Shown one piece after another: positions 26,037 through 34,603 of a DNA stretch of 64,000 bases. The DNA lies in assembly GCA_002841275.1 (NCBI GenBank), contig PHET01000002.1, forward strand, positions 62,001 to 126,000, in the 5' to 3' direction. Source of the stretch: Actinobacteria bacterium HGW-Actinobacteria-7. GTDB lineage: Bacteria; Actinomycetota; Coriobacteriia; Anaerosomatales; PHET01. Below the pieces are notes generated by a model that saw only the letters and a program-made list of their open reading frames with translations, was not told where the DNA came from and did no database searches. The position numbers were made by a program, and so were the translations under genes. The first letter of the stretch is position 1, and each line of letters starts with the position of its first letter.

Positions 26037-27815
26037 TTAAGGCAGACCCTTGAGGAGCAGATCAAAGCCATAAGACGGACCGTAACCGTACGCATCGACC
26101 GTAGAGGTCACGAACGGGGACGGAGTCGAGATGAAGCTGGCCTTGTCGCCGTTCCAGTAGGAAGCGTCGCCGTGGCAGTCGATACAGACGGAGTCGAGGT
26201 TCTCGGCGGTCTGTCCGCCAAGTCCACCTACGTCGGTACGCACTGCCGGAATGATCGAAGCAGCGTTCTTGTCCTCGGTAGCCCACAAGCCGAAGTTCCA
26301 GCCCGGAGCGGTGGAGCCGGTGCCAGCACCGTCAGCATCGACGATGAAGCCACCGTTGGCCGTACGGGTCGCACCAGCAGCAACAGGGTTGCCCTGGAAG
26401 TCGATACCGTACAGTTCGTCCTTCAGCATGTTCGCGCCCAAGGTGCGGTGCGGGAAGCTGAAGCCGCCGTCAAGGCACTGTCCATTGATTGCAACAGAAG
26501 CGCTCGACTTGAACCAAGTCTGTGAAGCATACGAGGTGAGATTAGCAACCGGCGCGGTGATCGTCGCCGTGTACGCGCCGCCAGAGTGGCAGACGTTACA
26601 GTTGCTTGCGCCAGTGTGGCAGTTGCGACAGTGAGGACCGTCGTTGCTGTCAGTATCATCTACCCCATCGGACTCGATGGGCATCTGGCGTGCTCAATGG
26701 CGAGGCTGTGCATCGTGGCTGTAGGCAATCACGTACGAGGTGCCATTCCACACTTCAGCCCTCTGCGTCGAAACGCCGCCGGTACCGTCGTGACAGTCAA
26801 CGCAGAACTCGGACAGGGCCAAGAAGCCGCCTTCGAGCTTGCCGTCGCCATCAGAATCGGCGACCTGCGGGGCGATCGGGTAGCTCTTGTCGTTGTCGTT
26901 GTTCTGGCCGCCACCATAGGTGCCGTCCGCAGGTCCAAGAGGCTCATCCCAGTTGACCGCGTACTTGTTGACGCCGCCAGTCGCAGTTCCACCAACAGCA
27001 GCGACAACGGTGTCAGCAACCGACTCCGCGTGCGGGTTCTTCAGGAGCAAGAAGCGACCCGACGGCCAGATCGGCTTGGACGCAACGGCGCCCGACGAGA
27101 ACCACTTGAGGTTGCCGTAGTTGGGGTCGATGCCCCACTCAGCAGGCGAGTTGAGCGTTCCGTCGGTGCTGGCAACCGAGACACCCGGGATATTGGGACC
27201 CGAGATGTAGCCAGCGGCGGAGGGCAGCAAGACCGCAGCGCCGGTACCCATGGAACGACCCGGGTTGGCGAACGTGGTCAGGATGCGTGCCGAGTTCCCG
27301 TGCGGGCTGTGACAGCTGAAACACGCGAAGCCGCCTTCACCGGCCGAGTAGGCGGGCTGCACGTCGGCCGGGGCGTTGCCCGTGAAGCCAAGCGTGTGGC
27401 CCGTACCGGGGCCGTTGGTACCGCTGGCAATGGCAACGGCATCATACTTGTCGCCGCCCGCAGAACCTGCAGCGTAAGCGTCGGTGCCAAACGTCGCCTC
27501 AACGGACTGATACGCGTTGTCCATCATGACGTTGATCGTGGAGCCACCGCCACCGCCGTGACAGAAGTCACAGGCAGCCTCAGCGGTGTTCGCACGCAGC
27601 AACTTGTAGCTACCAAAAGCATAGTGCGTTGAGTGACAGTCTTGGCACTTGTTAGTGGTAGTCGTGTAGCCACCGTGCGGACCGGAGAAGTATCCGGTCG
27701 CCTGCGTGTAGTCGCCAGTGCCCGTGGGATTGTTGTAGCCCTCTGCGAATGCCGAAGCAACCGAGAGCGCCACAATAGCCATCGCGACAAGCGCGACGGC
27801 GATGAGCTTTCTCAT
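26037..27815 (-). CDS. Seven-heme c-type cytochrome with in-frame UGA, candidate selenoprotein
   Basis: Exported multiheme cytochrome of about 592 codons. The signal peptide is MRKLIAVALVAMAIVALSV and the export site follows near residue 24 (ASAFA). Seven CXXCH heme sites are read in order: CQDCH, CDFCH, CFSCH, CVDCH, CRNCH, CNVCH, CIDCH. The frame is interrupted once by TGA at 26694-26696; frame before and after the TGA is identical. The part after it (codons to 26037) has no ribosome-binding site and no signal peptide, so it could not be an independent exported cytochrome. I annotate a single gene with recoding as the favoured reading, and nonsense mutation or sequencing error as alternatives. 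Start ATG at 27815 follows AAGGAGG with 8 nt spacing; a longer form from 27860, also with a strong SD, is possible. Confidence 0.7.
26664..26696 (-). promoter_or_regulatory. UGA codon with candidate bacterial SECIS hairpin
   Basis: On the minus strand the TGA at 26694-26696 is followed after 12 nt by a perfect 7-bp stem, CCCATCG (26675-26681) and CGATGGG (26664-26670), with a 4-nt loop AGTC. The loop starts 19 nt after the TGA and its second base is G. Known bacterial SECIS elements have a small apical loop with an early G placed about 16-37 nt downstream of the UGA. No experimental or comparative support is available here. Confidence 0.5.
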
Positions 27816-28124
27816 CTGTATAGCCTCCTTGTTGATTGAGTAGATCGAGTTCCTCGTCATGTTGATTCACCCCCCTCCTGGGACAAGGTCTTCATTCACC
27901 GCGATTGCGGTCAGAAGATGATGTGGGTTCATCCACCGAAGTACATGAACACAACATGAATCATAGTGAACGCATGTTTATAAGACAACATATTTCGTTA
28001 TCTGATTCACTTATGCAAACACTCAGGAATTGCTATATGTGCAGGTCAGGGCATATTTCCGCGGCGTCTATCCACTCATTCGCTACTCGAAGTTCGTGTA
28101 CCTACTCACTAAGCCGCAGGTCAG

Positions 28125-28166
28125 AATACCCCGACAGGCATGCAAAATACCCTGCAGGGCATGCAA
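28125..28166. repeat. Two-copy 21-bp tandem repeat in cytochrome upstream region
   Basis: Two adjacent 21-bp units, 28125-28145 and 28146-28166, agree at about 17 of 21 positions and both start with AATACCC and end with the core GGCATGCAA. The spacing is two helical turns, as for paired regulator sites. It lies some 310-350 nt upstream of the cytochrome start, in a 379-nt intergenic stretch (27816-28194) that is otherwise AT-rich and without a gene; a GGGCATAT sits at 28049-28056. Confidence 0.5.
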
Positions 28167-28194
28167 TTAGAGAAACACCACATGCAACGACAAA

Positions 28195-28224
28195 CGGGGC
28201 GCCCACGTCTCCGTGAGCGCCCCG
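28195..28224 (-). terminator. Hairpin terminator after NHL gene
   Basis: CGGGGCGC pairs with GCGCCCCG (8 bp) around an inner stem CACG/CGTG. On the minus strand it is followed by CGTTTGTCG, a short T-rich stretch. It lies 25 nt beyond the NHL gene's stop. Confidence 0.65.
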
Positions 28225-28249
28225 CATAGGGATCTATATGGACTAGACG

Positions 28250-29770
28250 CTAGTCTGCATCGTCGAACTTGGCGCTGTCCTCGGTTTCAGCCACCTGGGC
28301 CTTCGGCGAACCCTCGGACTCAAGCGAGTACTGAGCGAGGAAACCCTCAAGCGTGATGGTCTTCTTCTTCTCGGACTTGAATGGCTCAGCCTGAACATCG
28401 TCAGCCACCAGGAACCTCAGGCGAGGCAGAAGCAGTCTCCCGAACCTTGAGGGCGTCGCGGCCTTGATCAGGCGCTGCTCGTTGGTCAGCTCGGTCGGCT
28501 CCTCGCCTTCCTCCGGCATATCGGGCTCCGGCTCATCAAGCGCGACAAGATACTCGCCGAAACTGACGCCCTCTTCCTTCACCTTTTCATACTTGTGGAA
28601 GACCTCGGGCAGCACATGAATCTTCGCGTACACCGCGGCGAGCATTCGTAGATCGCCTTCGGCACGTGCAGCATCCAAGAGTTCCACTGTTGCGTAGACC
28701 CGACGCCTGCCCATCAGCAGTGCGAGCAGCAGGAGCGGCAGTGCGGCCAGTACCCACCAGATCCACGGGTTGCGCGCGAAGTAGTTGTTGTCTCCCGGGG
28801 GTAGCAGACGCACGATCTGAACGCGATCGTTGTACGTATCAGTGATTGCGAAGTAGCTGTTACCCAGCGATGCGATACCGGTCGGCAGGTAGAAGCGGCC
28901 GTCCTGGGGACCCTGCAGGTCCTTGAAGCGGTAGGTTTCCTTGCCCGTCTTCACATCCACCACAATGATGTTGTGACGGAATCCATCGAGCACGAACGCG
29001 CGGCCGCGCTCATCGACCGTCACACCGGTGGGAAGACCGAAGACGGTCGCCGTGTCGTCCTGATAACGAGGCGGCTGGCCCAGCACCCACGATACCGTCG
29101 CCGTGACGTCACCCTTCAGTGCAACTCGCTGCAGACGCGTGTTGTTGGTGTCAGCGACGATGAAGGTTCCGTCATTGAGCGGAGCGGTGGCGCGAGGATA
29201 ATCGAACTGGCCCTTGTCGGGACCACGCGTACCCACTTGACGCTGGAATTCGCCCTGGGTGCTGACGAGTGCCAGCGGGCCGAAGGTGGATACCAGCACG
29301 CCGCCGTCAAAGACGGTTGGGGACAGCGGGTTCAGAATCGGACGCTCCCACAGGAACTTACCCTGCAGGTCATAGCAGAGAAGACGGAGACGCGAGCGGT
29401 CGGTCACGTAGACGTGGTTCGATGCGGGGTCTCCGTCCACGCCCACCGGAGCGAGCATCTGACCCGGCTCAAGGCCACGAGCGCCCCAGACACGCAGGGT
29501 GTCACCGTTGCGGTTGAACGCGATGATCTTCTGGTTGTCGCGCAAGGTGACCCAGAAGTTGCCGTTGGCATCGGCGCCGATGCCAACGGGCTTCATGACA
29601 TTGGTATCACCGGCTTTGTAGATTGTGCGAACGTGAATCAAGCCATCCACGCGGGGCGCCTTGGCGTCCTCGGCCTGCTGCGCCCCACCGCTGAGGAACA
29701 GATAGAAGCCACCGAGCCCGAGCAGCAGGAGCAGACCAGCAAGAAGCAAGATGAGTGTGCGACGATTCAT
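28250..29770 (-). CDS. Membrane-anchored NHL-repeat beta-propeller protein
   Basis: A 506-aa protein. An N-terminal hydrophobic segment (about 6-25) exports an NHL/six-bladed beta-propeller domain, recognised by repeats like KPVGIGADANGNFWVTLRDN, YVTDRSRLRLLCYDLQG and FVLDGFRHNIIVVD, each a blade of about 45 residues. A second hydrophobic helix follows near residue 345 (WIWWVLAALPLLLLALL). The ~140-residue C-terminal part is charged and probably cytoplasmic. NHL proteins neighbour extracellular-cytochrome genes in other bacteria. Next gene upstream is a membrane TPR protein, with the seven-heme cytochrome downstream. Confidence 0.8.
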   Translation of the reverse strand: MNRRTLILLLAGLLLLLGLGGFYLFLSGGAQQAEDAKAPRVDGLIHVRTIYKAGDTNVMKPVGIGADANGNFWVTLRDNQKIIAFNRNGDTLRVWGARGLEPGQMLAPVGVDGDPASNHVYVTDRSRLRLLCYDLQGKFLWERPILNPLSPTVFDGGVLVSTFGPLALVSTQGEFQRQVGTRGPDKGQFDYPRATAPLNDGTFIVADTNNTRLQRVALKGDVTATVSWVLGQPPRYQDDTATVFGLPTGVTVDERGRAFVLDGFRHNIIVVDVKTGKETYRFKDLQGPQDGRFYLPTGIASLGNSYFAITDTYNDRVQIVRLLPPGDNNYFARNPWIWWVLAALPLLLLALLMGRRRVYATVELLDAARAEGDLRMLAAVYAKIHVLPEVFHKYEKVKEEGVSFGEYLVALDEPEPDMPEEGEEPTELTNEQRLIKAATPSRFGRLLLPRLRFLVADDVQAEPFKSEKKKTITLEGFLAQYSLESEGSPKAQVAETEDSAKFDDAD

Positions 29771-29803
29771 TCCGGGTTCCTTAATCCGTGTCCTGTGCAG
29801 GCT

Positions 29804-30499
29804 CTACTGACCGTGAGGCGATTCGGCGGGGGCGGGGATAGGAGCGCCCAGCCGCTTCAGGCCGGCAATCGCATCCTCATTGCCTGGCAGGTACTTGAGC
29901 GCCTCAGTGTACTGGGCGATGGCGCGCTTCTTCTTGTCCGCCTTCTCAAGAATCTCGCCGTAGGTGACGCGCATGTCCGCCGCCGTAGGAATAATCTTGA
30001 GGCCCTTATCCATGGTCTTGATCGCCTCGTCGTACTTCTTCTGTTCAGCTTGGATCTGAGCGAGTAGGAAGTATGGTTCGGCCGCCTTGTACTCGGTCAC
30101 AACAAGCTCACGTTCCACCGCCTTGGTGGCAATGTCGAGCTTGTTGTCCTTGATCATCAGCTGCGCATAGCGGAGCTGAATGCCGGACTCCTTCGCACCA
30201 TTTGCGATGGCCTTCTCGGCGTGAGATCGAGCGTCACCCTTGCGCCCCAAATCCCATTCGGTTTCGGCGAGCGTCATCAAGAGCGCCGCGTTCTTCGGGT
30301 TGCGCTTGAGGCCATCCAGCAACAACTGGTAGTCACGTTCGGTGTCGGTCTTGGGCTCGGTGTTGAAGAGCGTACCCGTGAGCAGCAGTCCGATGATAAC
30401 CGCAAGCACAACGATGAACGTTCCGAGGAACGCCCACGTGAGTACGGTCGTGCGCCGATTCGCGCGTTTTACCTTAGGAAGCGAACTTGCATCTGCCAT
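29804..30499 (-). CDS. Membrane-anchored TPR protein
   Basis: A 231-aa protein with a cytoplasmic, basic N-terminus (KVKRANRRT), one transmembrane helix at about 22-44 and at least four TPR-like units in the outside domain (LLMTLAETEWDLGRKGDARSHAE and YFLLAQIQAEQKKYDEAI are two). The ATG at 30499 has GGATGG upstream. It lies 33 nt before the NHL gene, and both are likely co-expressed. A scaffold for cytochrome or pilus-like assembly is a guess only. Confidence 0.75.
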   Translation of the reverse strand: MADASSLPKVKRANRRTTVLTWAFLGTFIVVLAVIIGLLLTGTLFNTEPKTDTERDYQLLLDGLKRNPKNAALLMTLAETEWDLGRKGDARSHAEKAIANGAKESGIQLRYAQLMIKDNKLDIATKAVERELVVTEYKAAEPYFLLAQIQAEQKKYDEAIKTMDKGLKIIPTAADMRVTYGEILEKADKKKRAIAQYTEALKYLPGNEDAIAGLKRLGAPIPAPAESPHGQ

Positions 30500-30610
30500 G
30501 AAGAGACCATCCTTTGTCGGAGCTACCGAACCCCCCACTCGCCTGATAGTTCAGCGGTGAACGTACCTGAACGCACGTGAGGATTCAAGCAAATCCACAT
30601 TATCCTCACC

Positions 30611-31780
30611 TTAAGGACCCGTTGGTGAGAGCATCACCTGATCGTGGCAACGTGCACAGAAGGGCTGCGAGTGACACCTGCACCCCGCGCCACCGTTTGT
30701 GGCCGTGGCGGATGTGCCGTGGATCGGGAACCACTCGGAGTACGTTCCATGCAGATTGGCGTCCTGATGACACCCGCAGGACTCGTACGAATGGGCCATC
30801 TCGTGGCACCGCACGCACAGTGCGGGATCCTTGGCTGAAAGACCCGCGTGCTGTCTGATGAACACACCAGCCGGGTGCGGCAGCTCGAGACCATGACAAT
30901 CGACACATTTCTTCTCGAGCTTGGCCGAATGACACCCTTTGCACGTGGGGAGCAGCGTGGTCTGCTTGTCAGAACCTGAAGCGACCGCCTTGTCCAGTGG
31001 CCCGTCCACATGGCAAACGTCGCAGTCCGACGCCGCGGTCCGGCCGTCATGACAGACAAGGCACCTGGACATCAAAGAACGCACCACGGGCGCCCGTCCG
31101 CGCGCGGCGGCAAGCGTGACCGTCTTGCCAGGGTCCGTATGCCCCGTGCCGCGATGACACAGCAGGCAGTCCATCCCTGCGTCGATCATCTCGGCATGGC
31201 TCACCCGAAGACGGTTGATCTCAATCGGTTCTGTGGCGATAGCCTGGTGACATGACAGGCACCGAGAGGAGGACACGACGCCCTGGCGCGACGTGCCGCC
31301 AGAGATACGGACGACATCGATCGCACTCGCCTCCAGGGCACCTAGGAGGCCTCCGGCCGAGTGACAACCCCAGCACCCGGTCTGAGCATGTGCGCCGTTC
31401 TTCCACTGGCCCACAACATCGGTGATGGCGTGGCAGGAACCGCACGGCTTGGAGCCCGTGGCGGTATACGGTGCGAGGGCGATCAGCGGCAACGCGAGGA
31501 GCAGTACCAGCAACCACAAACGCATGAGGTACAGCCGCCGGGCCCGACGTGGATCGAATCCGAGCCTCCTGCGGGCGGCGGCCGCGTTCACGCCGTCCGC
31601 GATGGCGAAGAATGCAAGCACTAGGAGCATGAAGCCCAATGCCACGACTGCGGCGATCAGCATCGATTCCCGCGGGTAGGCGCGAGGGTCCTCGGCGATC
31701 TTGGGCAGCTGAGTGGACAACGCTCGCCAGCCCGCCAGGATACGGTCCAGACCCTCCCACATGGTTTCCGAGAAACTCAC
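30611..31780 (-). CDS. Membrane-anchored decaheme cytochrome with two CXCH motifs
   Basis: A 389-aa multiheme c-type cytochrome. There are ten canonical CXXCH sites: CGSCH, CWGCH, CLSCH, CLLCH, CLVCH, CDVCH, CKGCH, CVDCH, CVRCH, CARCH. Two shortened CXCH motifs also occur (CGCH and CRCH) just before the last site. The N-terminus has two hydrophobic stretches (about 42-61 and 86-105), so it is anchored in the membrane. Translation begins at GTG overlapping the upstream gene's stop (GTGA). Predicted role is electron transfer from the quinone pool or across the envelope; the partner enzyme is unknown. Confidence 0.85.
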   Translation of the reverse strand: MSFSETMWEGLDRILAGWRALSTQLPKIAEDPRAYPRESMLIAAVVALGFMLLVLAFFAIADGVNAAAARRRLGFDPRRARRLYLMRLWLLVLLLALPLIALAPYTATGSKPCGSCHAITDVVGQWKNGAHAQTGCWGCHSAGGLLGALEASAIDVVRISGGTSRQGVVSSSRCLSCHQAIATEPIEINRLRVSHAEMIDAGMDCLLCHRGTGHTDPGKTVTLAAARGRAPVVRSLMSRCLVCHDGRTAASDCDVCHVDGPLDKAVASGSDKQTTLLPTCKGCHSAKLEKKCVDCHGLELPHPAGVFIRQHAGLSAKDPALCVRCHEMAHSYESCGCHQDANLHGTYSEWFPIHGTSATATNGGAGCRCHSQPFCARCHDQVMLSPTGP

Positions 31781-32775
31781 TGCCCATCACCATGCCCCAT
31801 GCCCACACCCGGGAGATCCGGATGAGCGGATCGCAGGTGGCAGTCGTCACAACCGGCCTGAGCATGGCACCGTGCGCAGGCTTCCTTGCCCGCAGACGTG
31901 GCCAGCTGCCCATGGTCAGGGAGGAACGAAGGCGGGTGCGGCATGTCGATACCGTGGCAGGTGTCGCACCAAGTGGGCTCGTGACAGGTTGTGCACTTCT
32001 CACGCGTCTTGCTGGTGAGTCCGTGACCGTGGACCACGGACCAGTCACTGGTGTGTGGCAAAGGCGTGCCGTGACATTCAACACAGAAGTCGGCTGCGTG
32101 ACACGTACTGCAGGTCTGCAGCTCGCCGAGCCCGTGGGTCGACTTCCACTCCGGACCGTGGGTCACGCGCCATGAAGTATCGGTATCACGCCTCTCCCGC
32201 TGGCTCTGCGTGGAATGGCACATCGTGCAACCGGACACCTCTTGGGCCGATGCTGTGTGGCAGGACATGCACGCGTCCATCTCAGGTAGGGCATATCGAC
32301 GGTTCTCAACCACATGCCCAACCCCGCCATGGCACTCACTGCATGCCTTTTCGATGAAGTCGGCGTGCTGGACACGAATTCCGCGCGCGACACTCACTCC
32401 AGCGCGGATCCTGGAATGGCACTTCAGACACGCAGTGTCATCGACGGTGGTGACCTGTGGCACCACGCGAAACACCGAGCGCAGTGCACGGCGCTGCAGC
32501 GCTATTCCGTCCGGCAATATGCCCAGACGCCCAGACGTCATGTGGCAGACGATGCACTTCACCGAAGGGTGGGCGCTGTCGACTGCGAGAGCCGCATACG
32601 GCTCCATGGTATGGCAGGAGGTGCACAGGTCGTGTGTTCGGGTGAGCGCTCCCAGACCGGCGGTCAGTGCAACCCATACAACGATGAAGACCAGTGAGAT
32701 GGTCACTCCCCGCCCGACGGCACGGCGACGCCGCACAGCGCTTCGCCTCTCAACGCCTGGCAGTCCACGACTCAC
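31777..32775 (-). CDS. NapC/NirT-type 12-heme cytochrome
   Basis: A 332-aa membrane-anchored multiheme cytochrome. One N-terminal helix is followed by CTSCHTM and VKCIVCHM, the start pattern of NapC/NirT quinol dehydrogenases. Twelve CXXCH sites are visible: CTSCH, CIVCH, CLKCH, CSECH, CMSCH, CTMCH, CSTCH, CVECH, CTTCH, CDTCH, CARCH, CDDCH. Likely role is quinol oxidation, with electrons handed to outer cytochromes such as its neighbour. Starts with GTG overlapping the upstream gene's stop (GTGA) and its stop overlaps the decaheme gene. Confidence 0.87.
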   Translation of the reverse strand: MSRGLPGVERRSAVRRRRAVGRGVTISLVFIVVWVALTAGLGALTRTHDLCTSCHTMEPYAALAVDSAHPSVKCIVCHMTSGRLGILPDGIALQRRALRSVFRVVPQVTTVDDTACLKCHSRIRAGVSVARGIRVQHADFIEKACSECHGGVGHVVENRRYALPEMDACMSCHTASAQEVSGCTMCHSTQSQRERRDTDTSWRVTHGPEWKSTHGLGELQTCSTCHAADFCVECHGTPLPHTSDWSVVHGHGLTSKTREKCTTCHEPTWCDTCHGIDMPHPPSFLPDHGQLATSAGKEACARCHAQAGCDDCHLRSAHPDLPGVGMGHGDGQ

Positions 32776-34475
32776 GGAGTAGGCCCTCTCTCGGCCGCCT
32801 CTTGCAGCCGTACCAGATCACGTTGCATAGATGCCGCTTCTTCGTTGCGATTCGCAGCGTAGAGTAGTTGTACAGCCTCCGCGCGGACTTCGATGCCTAG
32901 CGGGTAGAGTTCCACAGAACGAACATAAGCATCCGCGACCTCAGACGCTGGCCGATTCAGTCCGCGAAGCGTTCGCGCCCGTGCAAGCGCGAGATCGTAG
33001 GAGTCCGGCTCGAAGGACAACCCAACATCGATCGACCTCAGTGCGTCATCCAGGTTCGCACCGCCCAGGTACAACGCTGCGTCGGCCTCTGCGACACGGA
33101 ACGTGTCAACGATTGGCACCAGACGTTCCGCAGCATGATGTTCACGAACGGCGACCTCCAACTGACCAGCCGCAAACTGTTCGAGCCCGCGAAAATAGTC
33201 GCCATCGGCCACCAGATAGACGCCGCTGGCCAGCATTATGCAACCGCCAGCGAGCGTCAGGATCGCACGCGCCCACACCGGAAGTGCGGTGCCCGAATCC
33301 GAACGATGGTCTCGCCCGCCTGACCCCACAACGCTGCGAGAGACCGCGATCCCCCCCAAAGTCCACGCGAGCACGCCGGTCTCGACGGTCGTGATACCGA
33401 ACACACCCTGGCCTGCCGCTGCGCACAGACCAACGAAAGCAACGAAGGCCACACCGTCCTTGGCCCGCGCTGCACGAGCGCCTCTGGTCACGGCCAGACC
33501 TAGGAGCGCGAGCAACAACAGCGCAGCCGGTATGCCAGACTCGGCAGCAACCTGCAGCAGTTCACTGTGGGCCTGATCGGCCCTCACATCGCCGTACTCC
33601 AGCGCCGCGCGCTGGAAGGGTTCGTAGCGAGGGAATTCGTAGAGGAACCGGCCTGGACCGACCCCTACGACCGGGTGGGCCGCAATCAGCCGGCCGCTTC
33701 CCCTCCAGATCTGCCACCTACTGGCGGCCGAACCGCTGGAAAGGCTCGACGGATCGAGCTTGGAGAGCGCGGCTGGCCCACCAAGGAGCGCCGCGCCGAT
33801 GAGGGCCCCAGCCGCAACCGCCGAAAGGATTGCCCAGCTTCTGCGCGACCGAAGCACGAACGCCGCCGCCAGCACCGCCACGGCCAGTCCGAACCACGCT
33901 CCGCGCGAGCCACTCATCCCAACCCCCAGCGCGGCAAACGCGGCGGCGACGCCGAGCAGAACGCGCTTGCGCCCAGACGAGACGATTGCCGCCGCCAGCA
34001 CGGTCGACGTCGCGATTGCCAGCCAACCACCAGCAAGAACCTGGTTGCCCATGGTTGAAGCGGGAACCGCGCCGAGCAGCCGCTGGAACACGATGACAAC
34101 GCTGTGCACGCTCGCAACCGTAGCGAGCGGCCAGACCAGCGCGAAGACGTTGCGCCGGAATGCGATCACCCCGACGGCCCCCGCGCACAGATACAACGCC
34201 CCTGCGACAAGACCCTGGAAGCGTCCATGAACGCCGAAGACCGACGACGCCAGACCGCCCGTGATGGCGGCCACGAGATACGTCGCGGCCAGTGCGCCAG
34301 CGAGAATCGCCGGCACCCGCAGACCGGCGCTGATTCTTCGCCTGCCCAGCACAATCCCCGCGAGCGCCACCACACACCCCGCAACGAGGGCGCGCACTGG
34401 CTGGTATGGGTCCGCCGCGGCCGGCAGCATAATGAGGGAGAGACCAACGAACACGGTTCCTAACAGAAACTCCAT
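32772..34475 (-). CDS. O-antigen-ligase-like membrane protein with C-terminal TPR
   Basis: A roughly 567-aa polytopic membrane protein with about ten to twelve hydrophobic helices. An extracytoplasmic loop near residue 290 contains WQIWRGSGRLIAAHPVVGVG and RADQAHSELLQVAAESG, which matches the Wzy_C/O-antigen ligase family. The last ~130 residues hold TPR-like units (LALARARTLRGLNR). The start is uncertain: ATG at 34475 lacks a good SD, and ATG 34508 or TTG 34517 would add 11-14 residues. It is followed, with a GTGA overlap, by the 12-heme gene. Such proteins can be polymerases, ligases or protein O-oligosaccharyltransferases. Confidence 0.72.
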   Translation of the reverse strand: MEFLLGTVFVGLSLIMLPAAADPYQPVRALVAGCVVALAGIVLGRRRISAGLRVPAILAGALAATYLVAAITGGLASSVFGVHGRFQGLVAGALYLCAGAVGVIAFRRNVFALVWPLATVASVHSVVIVFQRLLGAVPASTMGNQVLAGGWLAIATSTVLAAAIVSSGRKRVLLGVAAAFAALGVGMSGSRGAWFGLAVAVLAAAFVLRSRRSWAILSAVAAGALIGAALLGGPAALSKLDPSSLSSGSAASRWQIWRGSGRLIAAHPVVGVGPGRFLYEFPRYEPFQRAALEYGDVRADQAHSELLQVAAESGIPAALLLLALLGLAVTRGARAARAKDGVAFVAFVGLCAAAGQGVFGITTVETGVLAWTLGGIAVSRSVVGSGGRDHRSDSGTALPVWARAILTLAGGCIMLASGVYLVADGDYFRGLEQFAAGQLEVAVREHHAAERLVPIVDTFRVAEADAALYLGGANLDDALRSIDVGLSFEPDSYDLALARARTLRGLNRPASEVADAYVRSVELYPLGIEVRAEAVQLLYAANRNEEAASMQRDLVRLQEAAERGPTP

Positions 34476-34603
34476 CGTGCTAGGCTGGTCTAAGTTTGTT
34501 AATCGCATCACAATCAACGATAAGACCGGTCACACGCCTAGTCAAACTGTGGCCCTTGATCGCTGCGGGTCGTCCGTTACCGATATGCACTTGGAGGTCG
34601 AAC

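Noticed and set aside
26037-26684. Reading the C-terminal part of the seven-heme cytochrome as a separate gene starting at ATG 26684
   Set aside because: No SD upstream, no signal peptide, and the frame is the same as the upstream part, with only one TGA between. A separate exported cytochrome is therefore unlikely.
28125-28166. Tandem repeat as a CRISPR array
   Set aside because: Only two directly adjacent 21-bp units with no spacers and no cas genes nearby.
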